Shown: positions 24,051-33,463 of the stretch, in pieces
Numbering within the stretch: the stretch's first letter is position 1
How the letters are laid out: each line of letters begins with the position of its first letter
Source of the DNA: Micromonospora sp. WMMD1155
GTDB taxonomy: Bacteria; Actinomycetota; Actinomycetes; Mycobacteriales; Micromonosporaceae
Length of the DNA stretch: 64,000 nt
Direction: 5' to 3'
Assembly: GCF_029581275.1 (NCBI RefSeq)
Contig: NZ_CP120742.1
Span: 4,092,501 to 4,156,500 of the forward strand
Made by a program: the position numbers and the translations under genes
The notes under the pieces: generated by a model
Seen by the model: the letters and a program-made list of their open reading frames with translations, nothing else
Told to the model about the DNA's origin: nothing
Database searches by the model: none

Positions 24051-24863
24051 ATGGGTGGACACGCAGGTACCCCCGAGGAGCACACGATCGCCAGAAAGCC
24101 TCAACCCGAGGGCGGCCAGGCGCCGGTCGTCCAGCGCGTCCGCATCCGCTATGCCAAGCGCGGACCGCTGCGGTTCACGTCGCACCGGGACTTCGCCCGG
24201 GCGTTCGAGCGCGCGCTGCGCCGTGCCGCCGTGCCGATCGCCTTCTCCCAGGGTTTCACCCCGCACCCGAAGATCTCCTACGCCAGCGCCGCGCCCACCG
24301 GGGTGGCGAGCGAGGCGGAGTACCTGGAGATCGGCCTACAGGAGGCGGTCGACCCGGAGGCGCTGCGGGCCGCCCTGGATGCCGCTCTCTCGCCGGGGCT
24401 GGACGTCCTGGACGCCGTGATCGCCGAGGGCGGCAATCTGCCGGACCGGATCGAGGCGTCGCTCTGGCACATCGAGATGCCAGAGGTCGACCCGGCGGTG
24501 CTGCGCGCCGCGGTGGACGCCTTCGTCGCCGCCGACGAGGTGTTGGTGGAGCGGATGACCAAGCAGGGCCGACGGACGTTCGACGCTCGTGCCGCCGTGA
24601 TATCCATCGATGCCTCCGCACCGACGCCGACGCCTTCCGGGGCGCCAGCCGTCCCGTGTGCGATACTCGAACTGGTCGTGCGGCAGGTCACCCCGTCCGT
24701 GCGGCCCGATGACGTCCTTTCCGGCCTCCGCGTGGTGGCCGACCTGGAGCCGCCGGTTTCGCCGAGGGTGACCCGGCTGGCTCAGGGCACGTTGACCGCG
24801 CAGGGTGCGATCGTGGATCCGTTGGATGCGGACCGCGGCGGGGCAGCCATCGTTGAGCACTGA
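24051..24863 (+). CDS. TIGR03936/DUF2344 family protein
   Basis: About 258-270 residues. The core QRVRIRYAKRGPLRFTSHRDFARAFERALRRA and FSQGFTPHPKISYASA are the family hallmarks. It normally follows the TIGR03960 radical SAM gene and precedes RNase E; a role with the radical SAM protein in RNA modification has been proposed from this linkage, but the reaction is unknown. The start is uncertain: ATG 24051 has a poor ribosome site, while GAGGAG at 24075-24080 sits 6 bases before an ATC codon (24087), exactly where the conserved ARKPQ N-terminus begins. Confidence 0.85.
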   Translation: MGGHAGTPEEHTIARKPQPEGGQAPVVQRVRIRYAKRGPLRFTSHRDFARAFERALRRAAVPIAFSQGFTPHPKISYASAAPTGVASEAEYLEIGLQEAVDPEALRAALDAALSPGLDVLDAVIAEGGNLPDRIEASLWHIEMPEVDPAVLRAAVDAFVAADEVLVERMTKQGRRTFDARAAVISIDASAPTPTPSGAPAVPCAILELVVRQVTPSVRPDDVLSGLRVVADLEPPVSPRVTRLAQGTLTAQGAIVDPLDADRGGAAIVEH

Positions 24864-24994
24864 CCGACGGTCGGTGCTCTGGCAGGCAGACTTCGGCGGT
24901 CGCGCACCACGCGCGCCCGGCGGAAACACTTTTGCGGCGACCCTGCGTGGCAGCGCTCACCCGCGCCCGGGGCAGCCAGAACTGGAGAACGTCC

Positions 24995-27900
24995 ATGCTC
25001 GAGAACGAGCCCGAGGGCGGCGAACGGACCGGTTCACAGCCGGCCGGCGAGACCGCTGACGACAGCACCACGGCCGTGGGTTCTGCTCCGGTGGGTCCGC
25101 CGGACGCCGGCGGCGCGGAGAGCGCCGAGCCGGCCGCGCCGGTGCGGCGCACCCGGGCGACCCGCCGCCGGGCCGCCCCGCTGAACCGACCGGAGCAGAC
25201 CGACGCGCCGGTCGAGGCGACCACCGCCGGGGCCGGCATCGTCGAGTCCCCGCAGGCCGAGGTCCTCGCCCCGGTCTCCGGCGACCAGGAGGTCGCCCCG
25301 AAGACCCCCCGACGCCGCCGGAAGGCCACTCCCGTCGAGACCACCGCCGACGAGCCGCTGGTCGCCGCCTCGGCGGAGGCGGCGTCGGCCGAGGTGGTTC
25401 CGCCGGTGAAGGTGACCCGGACCCGGCGTAAGAAGGCCACACCGGCTGCCGTCGAGGAGCCGCCCGCGGCCGAGCAGCCCGCAGCCGCCGAAGAGCCGCA
25501 GGCGATCGAGGAGTCGGCCGTCGCCGACGAGCCGGCCGAGTCCGACCTGCGCGAGGCCGAGGCCGAGCTGGGCGACACGGAGACCCTCCCGAGTGCGGCC
25601 GCCGCCGAATCGGCGTGGGCCGACGGCGCGCCGGATCGCTCGGGCGAGGTGTCGCCCGGGGTGGCGGTTCCCGGTGTGACCGACGCACCGAACGAGCCCG
25701 CCGAGGTCGAGCCGGAGCAGCCGCGTACCCGTCGGCGGAGGGCCGCTCTGTCCGCGCCCACCGTGCTGTTCATGGCCCCCCAGCCGGACGCCGTTCCGGT
25801 GACCCGGCCGGTGGAGTCCGCCCCGGTCGCCGAGGAGCCGGCCGTCGAGGAGGCCGCCGAGCCGTCCCGCCGCCGTCGGCGTGGCCGCCGCGACGCCGAG
25901 CCGGTGGAGCCGATCGAGGCGATCGAGGCCGAGGAGGCGCCGGTCGAGGAGGCCGAGGAGGCCACCGAGGCGGACGAGGACGACGAGGACAGCGCCGCCG
26001 CGCGCCGCCGCCGCCGTCGTGGTCGCCGTGGGCGCGGCCGGGGCAAGGGCGGGGCCGACGACGCCGAGGACGAGGAGTCCGAGGAGGCGGCGCAGGCCGA
26101 CGAGGAGGAGACCGCCGAAGCCGAGGGGGACGAGGACGAGGAGGCCGAGGGCGGGGACGGTCTGACCCGTCGTCGCCGTCGTCGTCGTCGCCGGGGCGCG
26201 GGCGACACGGAGGGCGCCGCCGACGACGGTGTCCCGACCGTGGTCAAGATCCGCGAGCCGCGTCGGACGGTCGACGAGGTGCAGGGTGTCTCCGGCTCGA
26301 CCCGCCTGGAGGCCAAGCGTCAACGCCGCCGGGACGGCCGGGAGCAGCGGCGTACCCGCCCGCCGATCCTCAGCGAGTCGGAGTTCCTGGCGCGCCGGGA
26401 GGCGGTCGACCGGGTGATGGCGGTCCGCCAGCGCGGTGACCGCACCCAGATCGCCGTCCTGGAGGACGGCGTGCTGGTCGAGCACTACGTCACCCGCAAC
26501 TCCGCCGGCACCATGGCCGGCAACGTGTACCTGGGCAAGGTGCAGAACGTGCTGCCGAGCATGGAGGCGGCGTTCGTCGACGTCGGCCGGGGCCGCAACG
26601 CGGTGCTGTACGCCGGTGAGGTCAACTGGGACACGTCCGGTCTGGAGGGGCGGGCCCGGTCGATCGAGCAGGCGCTGCGCTCCGGCGACTCGGTGCTGGT
26701 CCAGGTCACCAAGGACCCGATCGGGCACAAGGGCGCTCGGTTGACCAGCCACATCGCGCTCTCCGGCCGGCACCTGGTCTACGTGCCCAACGGCAACGCG
26801 TCGGGGATCAGCCGCAAGCTTCCGGACAACGAGCGCAAGCGGCTGCGGGACGTGCTCAAGAAGCTGGTTCCGGACGGCGCGGGCGTGATCGTCCGTACCG
26901 CCGCCGAGGGCGCCACCGAGGACGAGCTGGCCCGTGACGTCAAGCGTCTGCAGGCGCAGTGGGAGGACATCCAGGCCAAGGCCGCCGAGGGTGGCGCTCC
27001 GGTGCTGCTCTACGGGGAGCCCGACCTGGTCATCCGCGTGGTCCGCGACCTGTTCAACGAGGACTTCCGCGAGTTGGTGATCGAGGGCGAGCAGGCGTAC
27101 GACATGGTCGAGTCGTACCTGTCGCACGTCTCCCCGGACCTGGTGGACCGGGTGCGTCGGCACGTCGGCACGAGTGACGTCTTCGCCGAGTACCGGATCG
27201 ACGAGCAGATCATCAAGGGGCTGGACCGCAAGGTCTTCCTGCCCTCCGGTGGCTCGCTGGTGATCGACCGCACCGAGGCGATGACCGTCGTCGACGTCAA
27301 CACCGGTAAGTACACCGGCTCCGGGGGCAACCTGGAGGAGACCGTCACCCGTAACAACCTGGAGGCGGCGGAGGAGATCGTCCGTCAGCTCCGACTCCGC
27401 GACATCGGCGGCATCGTGGTGATCGACTTCATCGACATGGTGTTGGAGTCGAACCGGGAGCTGGTGCTGCGGCGGCTCACCGAGTGCCTCGGCCGGGACC
27501 GCACCAAGCACCAGGTCACCGAGATCACCTCGCTCGGTCTGGTGCAGATGACCCGTAAGCGGATCGGCGCGGGCCTGCTGGAGGCGTTCAGCGAGACCTG
27601 CGAGTGCTGCAAGGGTCGGGGCGTCATCATCCACACCGAGCCGGTGCCGGAGAAGCCGCGCGCCGCCGGTGCGGGGGAGAAGGTCAAGGCGGTCGCCTCG
27701 TCGGCGCCCGTCGCTCCGGCCGCCGAGCAGGGCTCGACCTCGTCCCGCCGTCGGGCACGCAAGAACGCCCCGGCCGAGCGGGCGACGGTCGAGGTGGTCG
27801 ACACCGACACCAGCGCCGAGGCGGACGCCGACTACCAGGACACCATGGGCTACGACCTGTCCCGGTACGAGACGGAGACCGCCGCCGCTCCGGCGGTCTC

Positions 27901-28051
27901 CGACAGCCAGCAGGGTGAGTCGGCTCGACTGGCCGCGGCGGACGACCCGGACGCGCTCGGCGACGGTGACGGCGACGAGGACACCACCGAGGGTGGCGGC
28001 GGCAGGCGTCGTTCGCGCCGGGGTGGCGCCCGTCGCCGGACGCGCCCCTGA
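24995..28051 (+). CDS. rne: Ribonuclease E/G family endoribonuclease
   Basis: Endonuclease for mRNA decay and rRNA processing. 1018 residues. The N-terminal 450 residues are disordered with Ala/Glu/Pro-rich and Arg-rich (RRRRRRGRRG) blocks; actinobacterial RNase E carries these scaffold-like segments at both ends. An S1 domain starts near residue 500 (GNVYLGKVQNVLPSMEAAFVDVG). The catalytic acidic residues lie in VVDVNTG (about 766) and VIDFIDM (about 808). CECC (about 868) matches the Zn-link CPxC. ATG 24995 with GGAGAA upstream is preferred over an upstream ATG in the same frame. It is the usual neighbour of rplU. Confidence 0.94.
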   Translation: MLENEPEGGERTGSQPAGETADDSTTAVGSAPVGPPDAGGAESAEPAAPVRRTRATRRRAAPLNRPEQTDAPVEATTAGAGIVESPQAEVLAPVSGDQEVAPKTPRRRRKATPVETTADEPLVAASAEAASAEVVPPVKVTRTRRKKATPAAVEEPPAAEQPAAAEEPQAIEESAVADEPAESDLREAEAELGDTETLPSAAAAESAWADGAPDRSGEVSPGVAVPGVTDAPNEPAEVEPEQPRTRRRRAALSAPTVLFMAPQPDAVPVTRPVESAPVAEEPAVEEAAEPSRRRRRGRRDAEPVEPIEAIEAEEAPVEEAEEATEADEDDEDSAAARRRRRRGRRGRGRGKGGADDAEDEESEEAAQADEEETAEAEGDEDEEAEGGDGLTRRRRRRRRRGAGDTEGAADDGVPTVVKIREPRRTVDEVQGVSGSTRLEAKRQRRRDGREQRRTRPPILSESEFLARREAVDRVMAVRQRGDRTQIAVLEDGVLVEHYVTRNSAGTMAGNVYLGKVQNVLPSMEAAFVDVGRGRNAVLYAGEVNWDTSGLEGRARSIEQALRSGDSVLVQVTKDPIGHKGARLTSHIALSGRHLVYVPNGNASGISRKLPDNERKRLRDVLKKLVPDGAGVIVRTAAEGATEDELARDVKRLQAQWEDIQAKAAEGGAPVLLYGEPDLVIRVVRDLFNEDFRELVIEGEQAYDMVESYLSHVSPDLVDRVRRHVGTSDVFAEYRIDEQIIKGLDRKVFLPSGGSLVIDRTEAMTVVDVNTGKYTGSGGNLEETVTRNNLEAAEEIVRQLRLRDIGGIVVIDFIDMVLESNRELVLRRLTECLGRDRTKHQVTEITSLGLVQMTRKRIGAGLLEAFSETCECCKGRGVIIHTEPVPEKPRAAGAGEKVKAVASSAPVAPAAEQGSTSSRRRARKNAPAERATVEVVDTDTSAEADADYQDTMGYDLSRYETETAAAPAVSDSQQGESARLAAADDPDALGDGDGDEDTTEGGGGRRRSRRGGARRRTRP

Positions 28052-28073
28052 CCGCCTGACCGGCCACGTGTTT

Positions 28074-28118
28074 GGCGAGGTCCCTTCCCCGGCAATGTGA
28101 CGGGGGAGGGACCTCGCC
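28074..28118 (+). terminator. Terminator after rne
   Basis: 17-bp stem, GGCGAGGTCCCTTCCCC (28074-28090) against GGGGGAGGGACCTCGCC (28102-28118), one G-T pair, loop of 11 bases, 22 bases after the stop. Confidence 0.85.
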
Positions 28119-28168
28119 GTCGCGGCCACCCCGGCCCACGACCGGCCGGCCCGGGTCAGGAGAAGAAG

Positions 28169-28627
28169 ATGCGCCGTCTGCTCGTCGTCACCGCGTTGGT
28201 CACCGTGCTCTCCGGCACGGTCGGGTGCCCCGCCGACCGGCCTGAGCCGGGTGGGACAGGGCTGGCCACCGGTGCCCCGGCCGGTGGCGGGGCCGCGGGC
28301 GACGCCACCGGAGTCTGCGCCGCCGCCCAGCAGGCCAGCACCACAGCCGTCCGGACGTACGTGGCGGAGCTGGGCCGGATGGTCGCGGCGGTGGGCGCCG
28401 GGGACAGCGGTGCGGCCGAGGTCGCCCGGGGGCGGGCCGAAGCGGCTCTGGAGGGCTGGCGGGCCGAGCTGCGGAAGCAGTCGGAGCGGGCCACCGATCC
28501 GCAGCTCAAGACTCTGCTCACCGACCTCGGCGCGGAGGTGGCCGCCCTCGGCGCAGACGTCGAGTCCATCGACGAGACCGAGCTGGACCGGCTCCAGCAG
28601 CGTCTCGACCAGCTCTGCGTACGCTGA
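28169..28627 (+). CDS. Small exported protein, possible lipoprotein
   Basis: 152 residues. A signal peptide ([20 protein letters not shown]) ends at a Cys, but the lipobox TVG-C is weak because position -3 is Thr instead of Leu/Val. A Gly/Pro-rich linker follows, then a helical domain of about 100 residues with heptad-like Ala/Leu/Glu pattern ([26 protein letters not shown]). Two further Cys (VCAAAQ and LCVR) could pair. ATG 28169 has AGGAGAAG upstream. Located between the rne terminator and rplU; function unknown. Confidence 0.75.
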   Translation: MRRLLVVTALVTVLSGTVGCPADRPEPGGTGLATGAPAGGGAAGDATGVCAAAQQASTTAVRTYVAELGRMVAAVGAGDSGAAEVARGRAEAALEGWRAELRKQSERATDPQLKTLLTDLGAEVAALGADVESIDETELDRLQQRLDQLCVR

Positions 28628-28793
28628 CCAGGGCGGGCCGGTTTGGGGTCCGGGCCGGCGATGGCGTACTCTTGCCTGCGGCGCACTTTTGGTGTGCCGA
28701 GTTCCCGTGTGCCCGCGCCGCCGTGCACTGCTACCCGGCGAGCCGCCGCGGGGACGACCGCCAGCAGACTCAACGACAGGGAGTGCGCCTCCG

Positions 28794-29108
28794 ATGTACG
28801 CGATCGTCAAGACCGGCGGCAAGCAGTACAAGGTCGCCGAGGGCGACGTGATCGAGGTCGAGAAGCTCACCGGTGCTCCCGGTGACGCGGTGAAGCTCAC
28901 CGCGGTGCTCCTCGTCGACGGTGACGACCTGGTGACCGACGCGGCGAAGCTTGCCGAGGTCGCGGTGTCCGGCGAGATCGCCGCGCACACCAAGGGCCCG
29001 AAGATTCGGATCCACAAGTTCAAGAACAAGACTGGCTACCACAAGCGCCAGGGTCACCGCCAGCCGTTGACCCAGGTCAAGGTGACCGGCATCTCCAGCG
29101 GGAAGTAG
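28794..29108 (+). CDS. rplU: 50S ribosomal protein L21
   Basis: 104 residues; begins [18 protein letters not shown], the L21 signature, and ends with the basic [19 protein letters not shown] segment that contacts 23S rRNA. It heads the rplU-rpmA-obg group, with rpmA 11 bases downstream. The leader from the end of the preceding gene is about 165 bases and contains a possible TTGGGG/TACTCT promoter at 28643-28672 (weak evidence). Confidence 0.97.
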   Translation: MYAIVKTGGKQYKVAEGDVIEVEKLTGAPGDAVKLTAVLLVDGDDLVTDAAKLAEVAVSGEIAAHTKGPKIRIHKFKNKTGYHKRQGHRQPLTQVKVTGISSGK

Positions 29109-29119
29109 GTCGTCGTCCA

Positions 29120-29374
29120 ATGGCTCACAAAAAGGGTGCGTCCAGCTCGCGTAACGGTCGTGACTCCGCGGCCCAGCGACTCGGCGTGAAGCGCTTCGGT
29201 GGTCAGGTCGTCAGCGCCGGTGAGATCATCATCCGGCAGCGTGGCACCAAGTTCCACCCCGGTGACCTGGTCGGCCGTGGCGGCGACGACACGCTGTTCG
29301 CGCTGTCCGCCGGTGCGGTCCTGTTCGGCACCAAGCGCGGTCGCAAGACCGTCAGCATCGTTCCGCAGCAGTAG
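29120..29374 (+). CDS. rpmA: 50S ribosomal protein L27
   Basis: 84 residues. [29 protein letters not shown] is the canonical L27 N-terminus, which reaches the peptidyl-transferase centre, without the cleaved extension found in Firmicutes. [24 protein letters not shown] follows. Co-transcribed with rplU and ended by a terminator before obg. Confidence 0.97.
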   Translation: MAHKKGASSSRNGRDSAAQRLGVKRFGGQVVSAGEIIIRQRGTKFHPGDLVGRGGDDTLFALSAGAVLFGTKRGRKTVSIVPQQ

Positions 29375-29387
29375 TTCTCTTCGCTCA

Positions 29388-29430
29388 AGCGGGCCGTGGA
29401 CCTCCGGGTCCCGGCCCGCTTAGCCTTTTT
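29388..29430 (+). terminator. Rho-independent terminator between rpmA and obg
   Basis: Stem AGCGGGCC..GGACC against GGGTCC..GGCCCGCT (29388-29420), followed by TTTTT at 29426-29430. One of the few canonical T-tract terminators in this window. It may attenuate read-through into obg, which starts 40 bases further on. Confidence 0.8.
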
Positions 29431-29469
29431 CGAAGTGCGGGGTCGGACCTCGCTGGAAGGGTTGACACC

Positions 29470-30930
29470 GTGGCAACGTTCGTTGACCGGGTCGTTCTGC
29501 ACTTGCAGGCCGGCGATGGTGGGCACGGTTGTGTCTCGATCCACCGCGAGAAGTTCAAGCCCTTCGGTGGGCCGGACGGCGGCAACGGCGGGCACGGCGG
29601 CAGCGTGTCACTGGTGGTCGACCCGCAGGTGACCACGCTGCTCGACTTCCACTTCCACCCGCACGTCAAGGCCGACAACGGCAAGGGCGGCGCCGGCTCG
29701 AACCGGGACGGGGCCAACGGCCGCAACCTGGTGCTCAAGGTGCCCAACGGCACTGTGGTGCAGACCACCGACGGCACCGTGCTGGCCGACATGGTGGGGG
29801 TCGGCACCACCTTCGAGATCGCACGCGGTGGGCGCGGCGGGCGCGGCAACGCCTCGCTGGCCAACGCCAAGCGCAAGGCCCCCGGCTTCGCCGAGCTGGG
29901 CGAACCCGGCGACCAACTGGACATTGTGCTGGAGCTCAAGAGCGTCGCCGATGTCGGTCTGGTGGGCTTCCCGTCGGCCGGGAAGTCGTCGCTGATCTCG
30001 GTGATCTCCGCCGCCAAGCCGAAGATCGCCGACTACCCGTTCACCACCCTCGTGCCCAACCTCGGTGTGGTCCGGCTGGACAACCACACCTTCACCGTCG
30101 CCGACGTGCCGGGTCTGATCCCCGGCGCGGCCACCGGCAAGGGGCTCGGTCTGGAGTTCCTCCGGCACATCGAGCGTTGCGCGGTGCTGGTGCACGTCAT
30201 CGACTCGGCGACCCTGGAGCCCGGCCGCGACCCGGTCGCCGACATCGACGCCATCGAGGCCGAGCTGAACCAGTACGGCGGGCTGGCCGACCGCCCCCGA
30301 CTGGTGGCCGTGAACAAGGTCGACGTGCCGGACGGTCGGGACCTCGCCGAGATCGTGCGCCCGGACCTGGAGGAGCGCGGTTACCGGGTGTTCGAGGTCT
30401 CCGCGGCGACCCGGGAAGGGCTCAAGGAGCTGACCTACGCGATGGCCGAGCTGGTCGAGGCGGAGCGCAAGGCCGCGCCGCCCGCCGAGCCGACCCGGAT
30501 CGTGATCCGCCCGATCGCCGTGGACGACGCCGGGTTCACCATCACCGCCGAGGGGGACGGCTCGTACACGGTGCACGGTGTCCGGCCGGAACGGTGGGTC
30601 AAGCAGACCAACTACGACAACGACGAGGCGGTCGGCTACCTGGCCGACCGGCTGGCCCGGCTCGGGGTGGAGGACAAGCTGGCCAAGGCCGGCGCGCAGC
30701 CCGGTGACCTGGTCCGGATCGGCGAGCGCGAGTTCGACTGGCAGCCGACGCTCTTCGCCGGCGTGGAGTTCGTCCCCGGCAACCGGGGCACCGACATCCG
30801 CCTGGAGGAGAAGTCGAACCGGGCCTCCGCGGCGGACCGGCTCGCCGCTCGGAAGGCCCGCCGGGTGCGGTCCGAGGACGAGGTGGGCGCGGACGCGTCC
30901 GACGACATCGACGAGGACGACGCCGAGTAG
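29470..30930 (+). CDS. obg: Obg/CgtA GTPase
   Basis: Ribosome-associated GTPase needed for 50S assembly and stress signalling. 486 residues. The glycine-rich Obg domain (1-158) is followed by the G domain with G1 GFPSAGKSS (about 164-172), G3 DVPGLI (about 212) and G4 NKVD (about 282). The C-terminal OCT domain (about 350-425) contains the EREFDWQP segment, and an acidic tail ends [12 protein letters not shown] 29470 starts [20 protein letters not shown], as in the family. Confidence 0.97.
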   Translation: MATFVDRVVLHLQAGDGGHGCVSIHREKFKPFGGPDGGNGGHGGSVSLVVDPQVTTLLDFHFHPHVKADNGKGGAGSNRDGANGRNLVLKVPNGTVVQTTDGTVLADMVGVGTTFEIARGGRGGRGNASLANAKRKAPGFAELGEPGDQLDIVLELKSVADVGLVGFPSAGKSSLISVISAAKPKIADYPFTTLVPNLGVVRLDNHTFTVADVPGLIPGAATGKGLGLEFLRHIERCAVLVHVIDSATLEPGRDPVADIDAIEAELNQYGGLADRPRLVAVNKVDVPDGRDLAEIVRPDLEERGYRVFEVSAATREGLKELTYAMAELVEAERKAAPPAEPTRIVIRPIAVDDAGFTITAEGDGSYTVHGVRPERWVKQTNYDNDEAVGYLADRLARLGVEDKLAKAGAQPGDLVRIGEREFDWQPTLFAGVEFVPGNRGTDIRLEEKSNRASAADRLAARKARRVRSEDEVGADASDDIDEDDAE

Positions 30931-31000
30931 TCCGTTGCGCTCCGTGATCGGGTTGACTTCCGGAAACCTCCGCGAAATCCACCCCTCCTAGCGTGGGGTG

Positions 31001-31450
31001 ATGCTGATCGAGTCCCGGCCTGCCACCGATCCGGAGATCGCCGCCCTCGTCGTCGCCCAGCAGCGTGAGCTGCGGGAGGCCGACGGCGGGTTGGACGGGC
31101 AGGTCTTCGTACCGCACGACGACGTCCGCTACCTGGCGGTGGTGGTCAACGGTCGGGCGGTCGCCTGCGGTGGGCTGCAGGCGCTCGACGCCGAGACCGG
31201 CGAGGTCAAGCGGATGTACGTCCGGCCCGCGTACCGGGGGCGGGGCATCGCCCGCCAGTTGCTGGCCGCGCTGGAGGAGTGCGCGTTCCGGCAGGGGCAT
31301 TCGGTCGTCTGCCTGGAGACCGGCACCTACCTGCCGGCCGCGATCGGGTTGTACACCTCGTGCGGCTACGACCCGATCCCGGTGTACGGCGAGTACGTGG
31401 GCAACCCGTACAGCGTCTGTTTCGCCAAGCGGCTGCCGGTCGCGGCCTGA
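31001..31450 (+). CDS. GNAT family N-acetyltransferase
   Basis: 149 residues, cytoplasmic acetyl-CoA-dependent transferase. The acetyl-CoA binding loop is VRPAYRGRGIARQLLAALEE (about 75-94), with VKRMYV as the preceding strand and ETGTYLPAAIGLYTSCGY as motif B. The substrate is unknown. ATG 31001 is chosen because TAGCGT ends 6 bases upstream; the GTG just before it (30998) is a one-codon alternative. No ribosome site, so probably leaderless. Converges on the DUF6766 gene. Confidence 0.9.
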   Translation: MLIESRPATDPEIAALVVAQQRELREADGGLDGQVFVPHDDVRYLAVVVNGRAVACGGLQALDAETGEVKRMYVRPAYRGRGIARQLLAALEECAFRQGHSVVCLETGTYLPAAIGLYTSCGYDPIPVYGEYVGNPYSVCFAKRLPVAA

Positions 31451-31466
31451 CGGCCGCGCCCCCGGC

Positions 31467-31853
31467 TCAGGCGCCGGTGCTGGCGTGCTCGACGGTCACC
31501 GGCTTGGACTCCGGCGAACCGTGTTGGCGCAGCACCATGCTCAGCAGGATCAGCGCGCCGACGGCGAGGAACTCGCTCTGCCAGTTCTGCATGGACTGGA
31601 ACCAGAAGTCGCTGGTGCTCAGGAACTCCCACACCCCGATCGGCGGCGCGCCGCTCTGTAGTGCCTGCTCCTGTTTGTAGGTGGTGGTGCCACCGAGCAG
31701 GTGACCGACGAACGAACCGGCGAAGATCAGCAGCAGGGCGAGGGAGAGGCTGTTGCGGTAGACCACCAGCGGCAGGCCACCGACGCGTACCGGCCACGGC
31801 GACTTCGGGGTGGCCCGGCGCTCGTCGTCCTCCGGTCGGTCGGTCTGGTCCAC
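31467..31853 (-). CDS. Small membrane protein, DUF6766-like
   Basis: 128 residues. A charged N-terminus precedes two hydrophobic segments (about 34-52, SLALLLIFAGSFVGHLLGG, and 92-108, EFLAVGALILLSMVLRQ). The segment FWFQSMQNWQSEFLAVG and the QHGSPESKPV ending are typical of the DUF6766 family. GTG 31853 lacks a ribosome site and lies 34 bases after the DUF4383 gene, so it is probably translated from the same mRNA. Function unknown. Confidence 0.75.
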   Translation of the reverse strand: MDQTDRPEDDERRATPKSPWPVRVGGLPLVVYRNSLSLALLLIFAGSFVGHLLGGTTTYKQEQALQSGAPPIGVWEFLSTSDFWFQSMQNWQSEFLAVGALILLSMVLRQHGSPESKPVTVEHASTGA

Positions 31854-31887
31854 CGGCTTCGACTCGGCCGAACCCCGCAGCGCCAGG

Positions 31888-32379
31888 TCAGTGGCGGTCG
31901 GCGGGGTTGTCGAGGCGTCCGCCGGTGCCGGCCTCGTTCGACAGCAGCAGCCCGAGCGCGAGCATCCCGAAGCCGAGCGCGAGGTGCAGCCAGTTGTCCG
32001 CGTCGTTGACCGGCAGGATGTTCGCCCCGCCTTCCGGGTTGATCGCCTCGATCACCAGGCCGTACAACCAGAGAGCCAGGTAGATCGCACCGCCGGCGGC
32101 CAGGAACACGCGGGCGCCGGCGACGCTGCGGGCCAGCACCAGACCGGCCAGTCCGAAGATCAGGTGTATGGCGTTGTGCAGGATCGACACCTGGAACAGC
32201 CCGAGCAGCTTGGCGTCCGAGTGATGCCCGCCGAACCTCAGCTCGCCGTAGTCGGTGGTGATGCCGGGGATGTAGCCGAGGACGCCGATCAGCAGGAAGA
32301 CGCCGGCGACCACCAACGCGGCCACCTGGACCCGGGGTCGGTGGACGGCCGGTCGGCCACCTCGCGCGTCTCGTGCCAT
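31888..32379 (-). CDS. DUF4383 membrane protein
   Basis: 163 residues with four membrane helices (about 20-40, 65-85, 90-112, 125-146). SILHNAIHLIFGLAGLVLAR and DNWLHLALGFGMLALG are the family's conserved His-containing helices. ATG 32379 has GGAGGGGG upstream. First gene of a two-gene operon with the DUF6766 gene; members of both families often occur in stress-related membrane gene sets. Function unknown. Confidence 0.85.
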   Translation of the reverse strand: MARDARGGRPAVHRPRVQVAALVVAGVFLLIGVLGYIPGITTDYGELRFGGHHSDAKLLGLFQVSILHNAIHLIFGLAGLVLARSVAGARVFLAAGGAIYLALWLYGLVIEAINPEGGANILPVNDADNWLHLALGFGMLALGLLLSNEAGTGGRLDNPADRH

Positions 32380-32610
32380 CGCTGCCCCCTCCGTGGATCT
32401 GCCAACCCTCGCGAACCCCACTGTCCGCAGCGGCGTGGTGACGCAGCCCGACGATCCTCCATTTTGAAGTCGTCGCGACCGACCGCGCAGAGGAATGCAC
32501 GAAGAGGTATGGAAGCCAGAACGCCGGGTAGGTGAATGGTCAGCGGTCGTGGCGACGCGATCGCATCCCCCCAGCACAACCGCGACGACTTTTCGAGCGG
32601 AAGGGAAATC

Positions 32611-33432
32611 ATGTCTTACGAAATTTCACCTACGTCTTCCACGTACGGGCAGGAGTCGACCAACGGCGGTGGCGTCCGCGACCAGGCGCGCCAGGTTGGT
32701 TCCGAGGCCGCGCACGCCGGCGGCGCGGTCGCCCAGACCGCCAAGGAGCAGGGCACCGAGGTCGGCCGTGAGGCGGCCCGGCAGGCCCGCAACCTGTACG
32801 GCGAGGCCCGCACCCAGCTCGCCAGCCAGACCGGTGAGCAGCAGCGCAAGGCCGCCGGTGGGCTGCGTTCGCTGGCCGACGAGATGCGCTCGATGGCCGA
32901 GCAGGGTGGCCAGGCCGGCCCGGTGACCGAGCTGGCCCGCCAGGCCGCCGACCGGGTGCACGGCGTCGCCGGTTGGCTCGAGGAACGCGAGCCCGGCGAC
33001 CTGATCACCGAGGTCCGCGACTACGCGCGGCGTAACCCGGGCACGTTCCTGGTCGGCGCGGCGGTTCTCGGCGTGCTCGCCGGCCGGCTGACGCGCGGCC
33101 TCTCGGCCGGTGGCGACGACTCCGGCAACGGGTCGTCGACCTACCGGGGTGCTGGGGCGTACGACCCGGAGCGGACCGCCGTGATCCCGACACCGCCGCC
33201 GGCCCCCCGCACGACGCCGGACCCTGTCCCGGCGGGCGGCTACGCCACCCCCACGTCCGGTGGCTACGCCGAGCCCACGCCGGGTGGCTACGCCGAGCCC
33301 ACGCCGGGCGGGTACGCCGAGCCCACCCGGGGCGACTACCCGCAGCACTCCGGCACGGGTCAGCCGCTGCCGCCGGTGACCCAGACCGACCCGCTGCCGG
33401 GCGTGCCGTCCAGCGGCAGCCCTCGCCCGTGA
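32611..33432 (+). CDS. Helical membrane-anchored protein with Pro/Gly/Tyr repeats
   Basis: 273 residues. The N-terminal 120 residues are rich in Ala/Gln/Glu/Arg with 11-residue-type repeats, as in LEA or apolipoprotein-like helices. A conserved block ERNP-like (EVRDYARRNPGTFLVGAAVLGVLAGRLTRGL, about 131-161) is the one membrane helix also seen in DUF3618-type proteins. The tail has three GGYAEPTP repeats encoded by 24-base tandem repeats at about 33253-33330. ATG 32611 follows GCGGAAGGG. First of three genes that appear co-transcribed. Role in the envelope under stress is inferred. Confidence 0.8.
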   Translation: MSYEISPTSSTYGQESTNGGGVRDQARQVGSEAAHAGGAVAQTAKEQGTEVGREAARQARNLYGEARTQLASQTGEQQRKAAGGLRSLADEMRSMAEQGGQAGPVTELARQAADRVHGVAGWLEEREPGDLITEVRDYARRNPGTFLVGAAVLGVLAGRLTRGLSAGGDDSGNGSSTYRGAGAYDPERTAVIPTPPPAPRTTPDPVPAGGYATPTSGGYAEPTPGGYAEPTPGGYAEPTRGDYPQHSGTGQPLPPVTQTDPLPGVPSSGSPRP

Positions 33433-33463
33433 CCCGCCGAGTCGTCCGAAGGGAGGCGGCGGC

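Noticed and set aside
25034..29029. A 1331-codon open frame on the minus strand
   Set aside because: It runs antisense through rne, the exported-protein gene and rplU, and exists only because high-GC codon bias removes stops. No ribosome site or recognisable domain.
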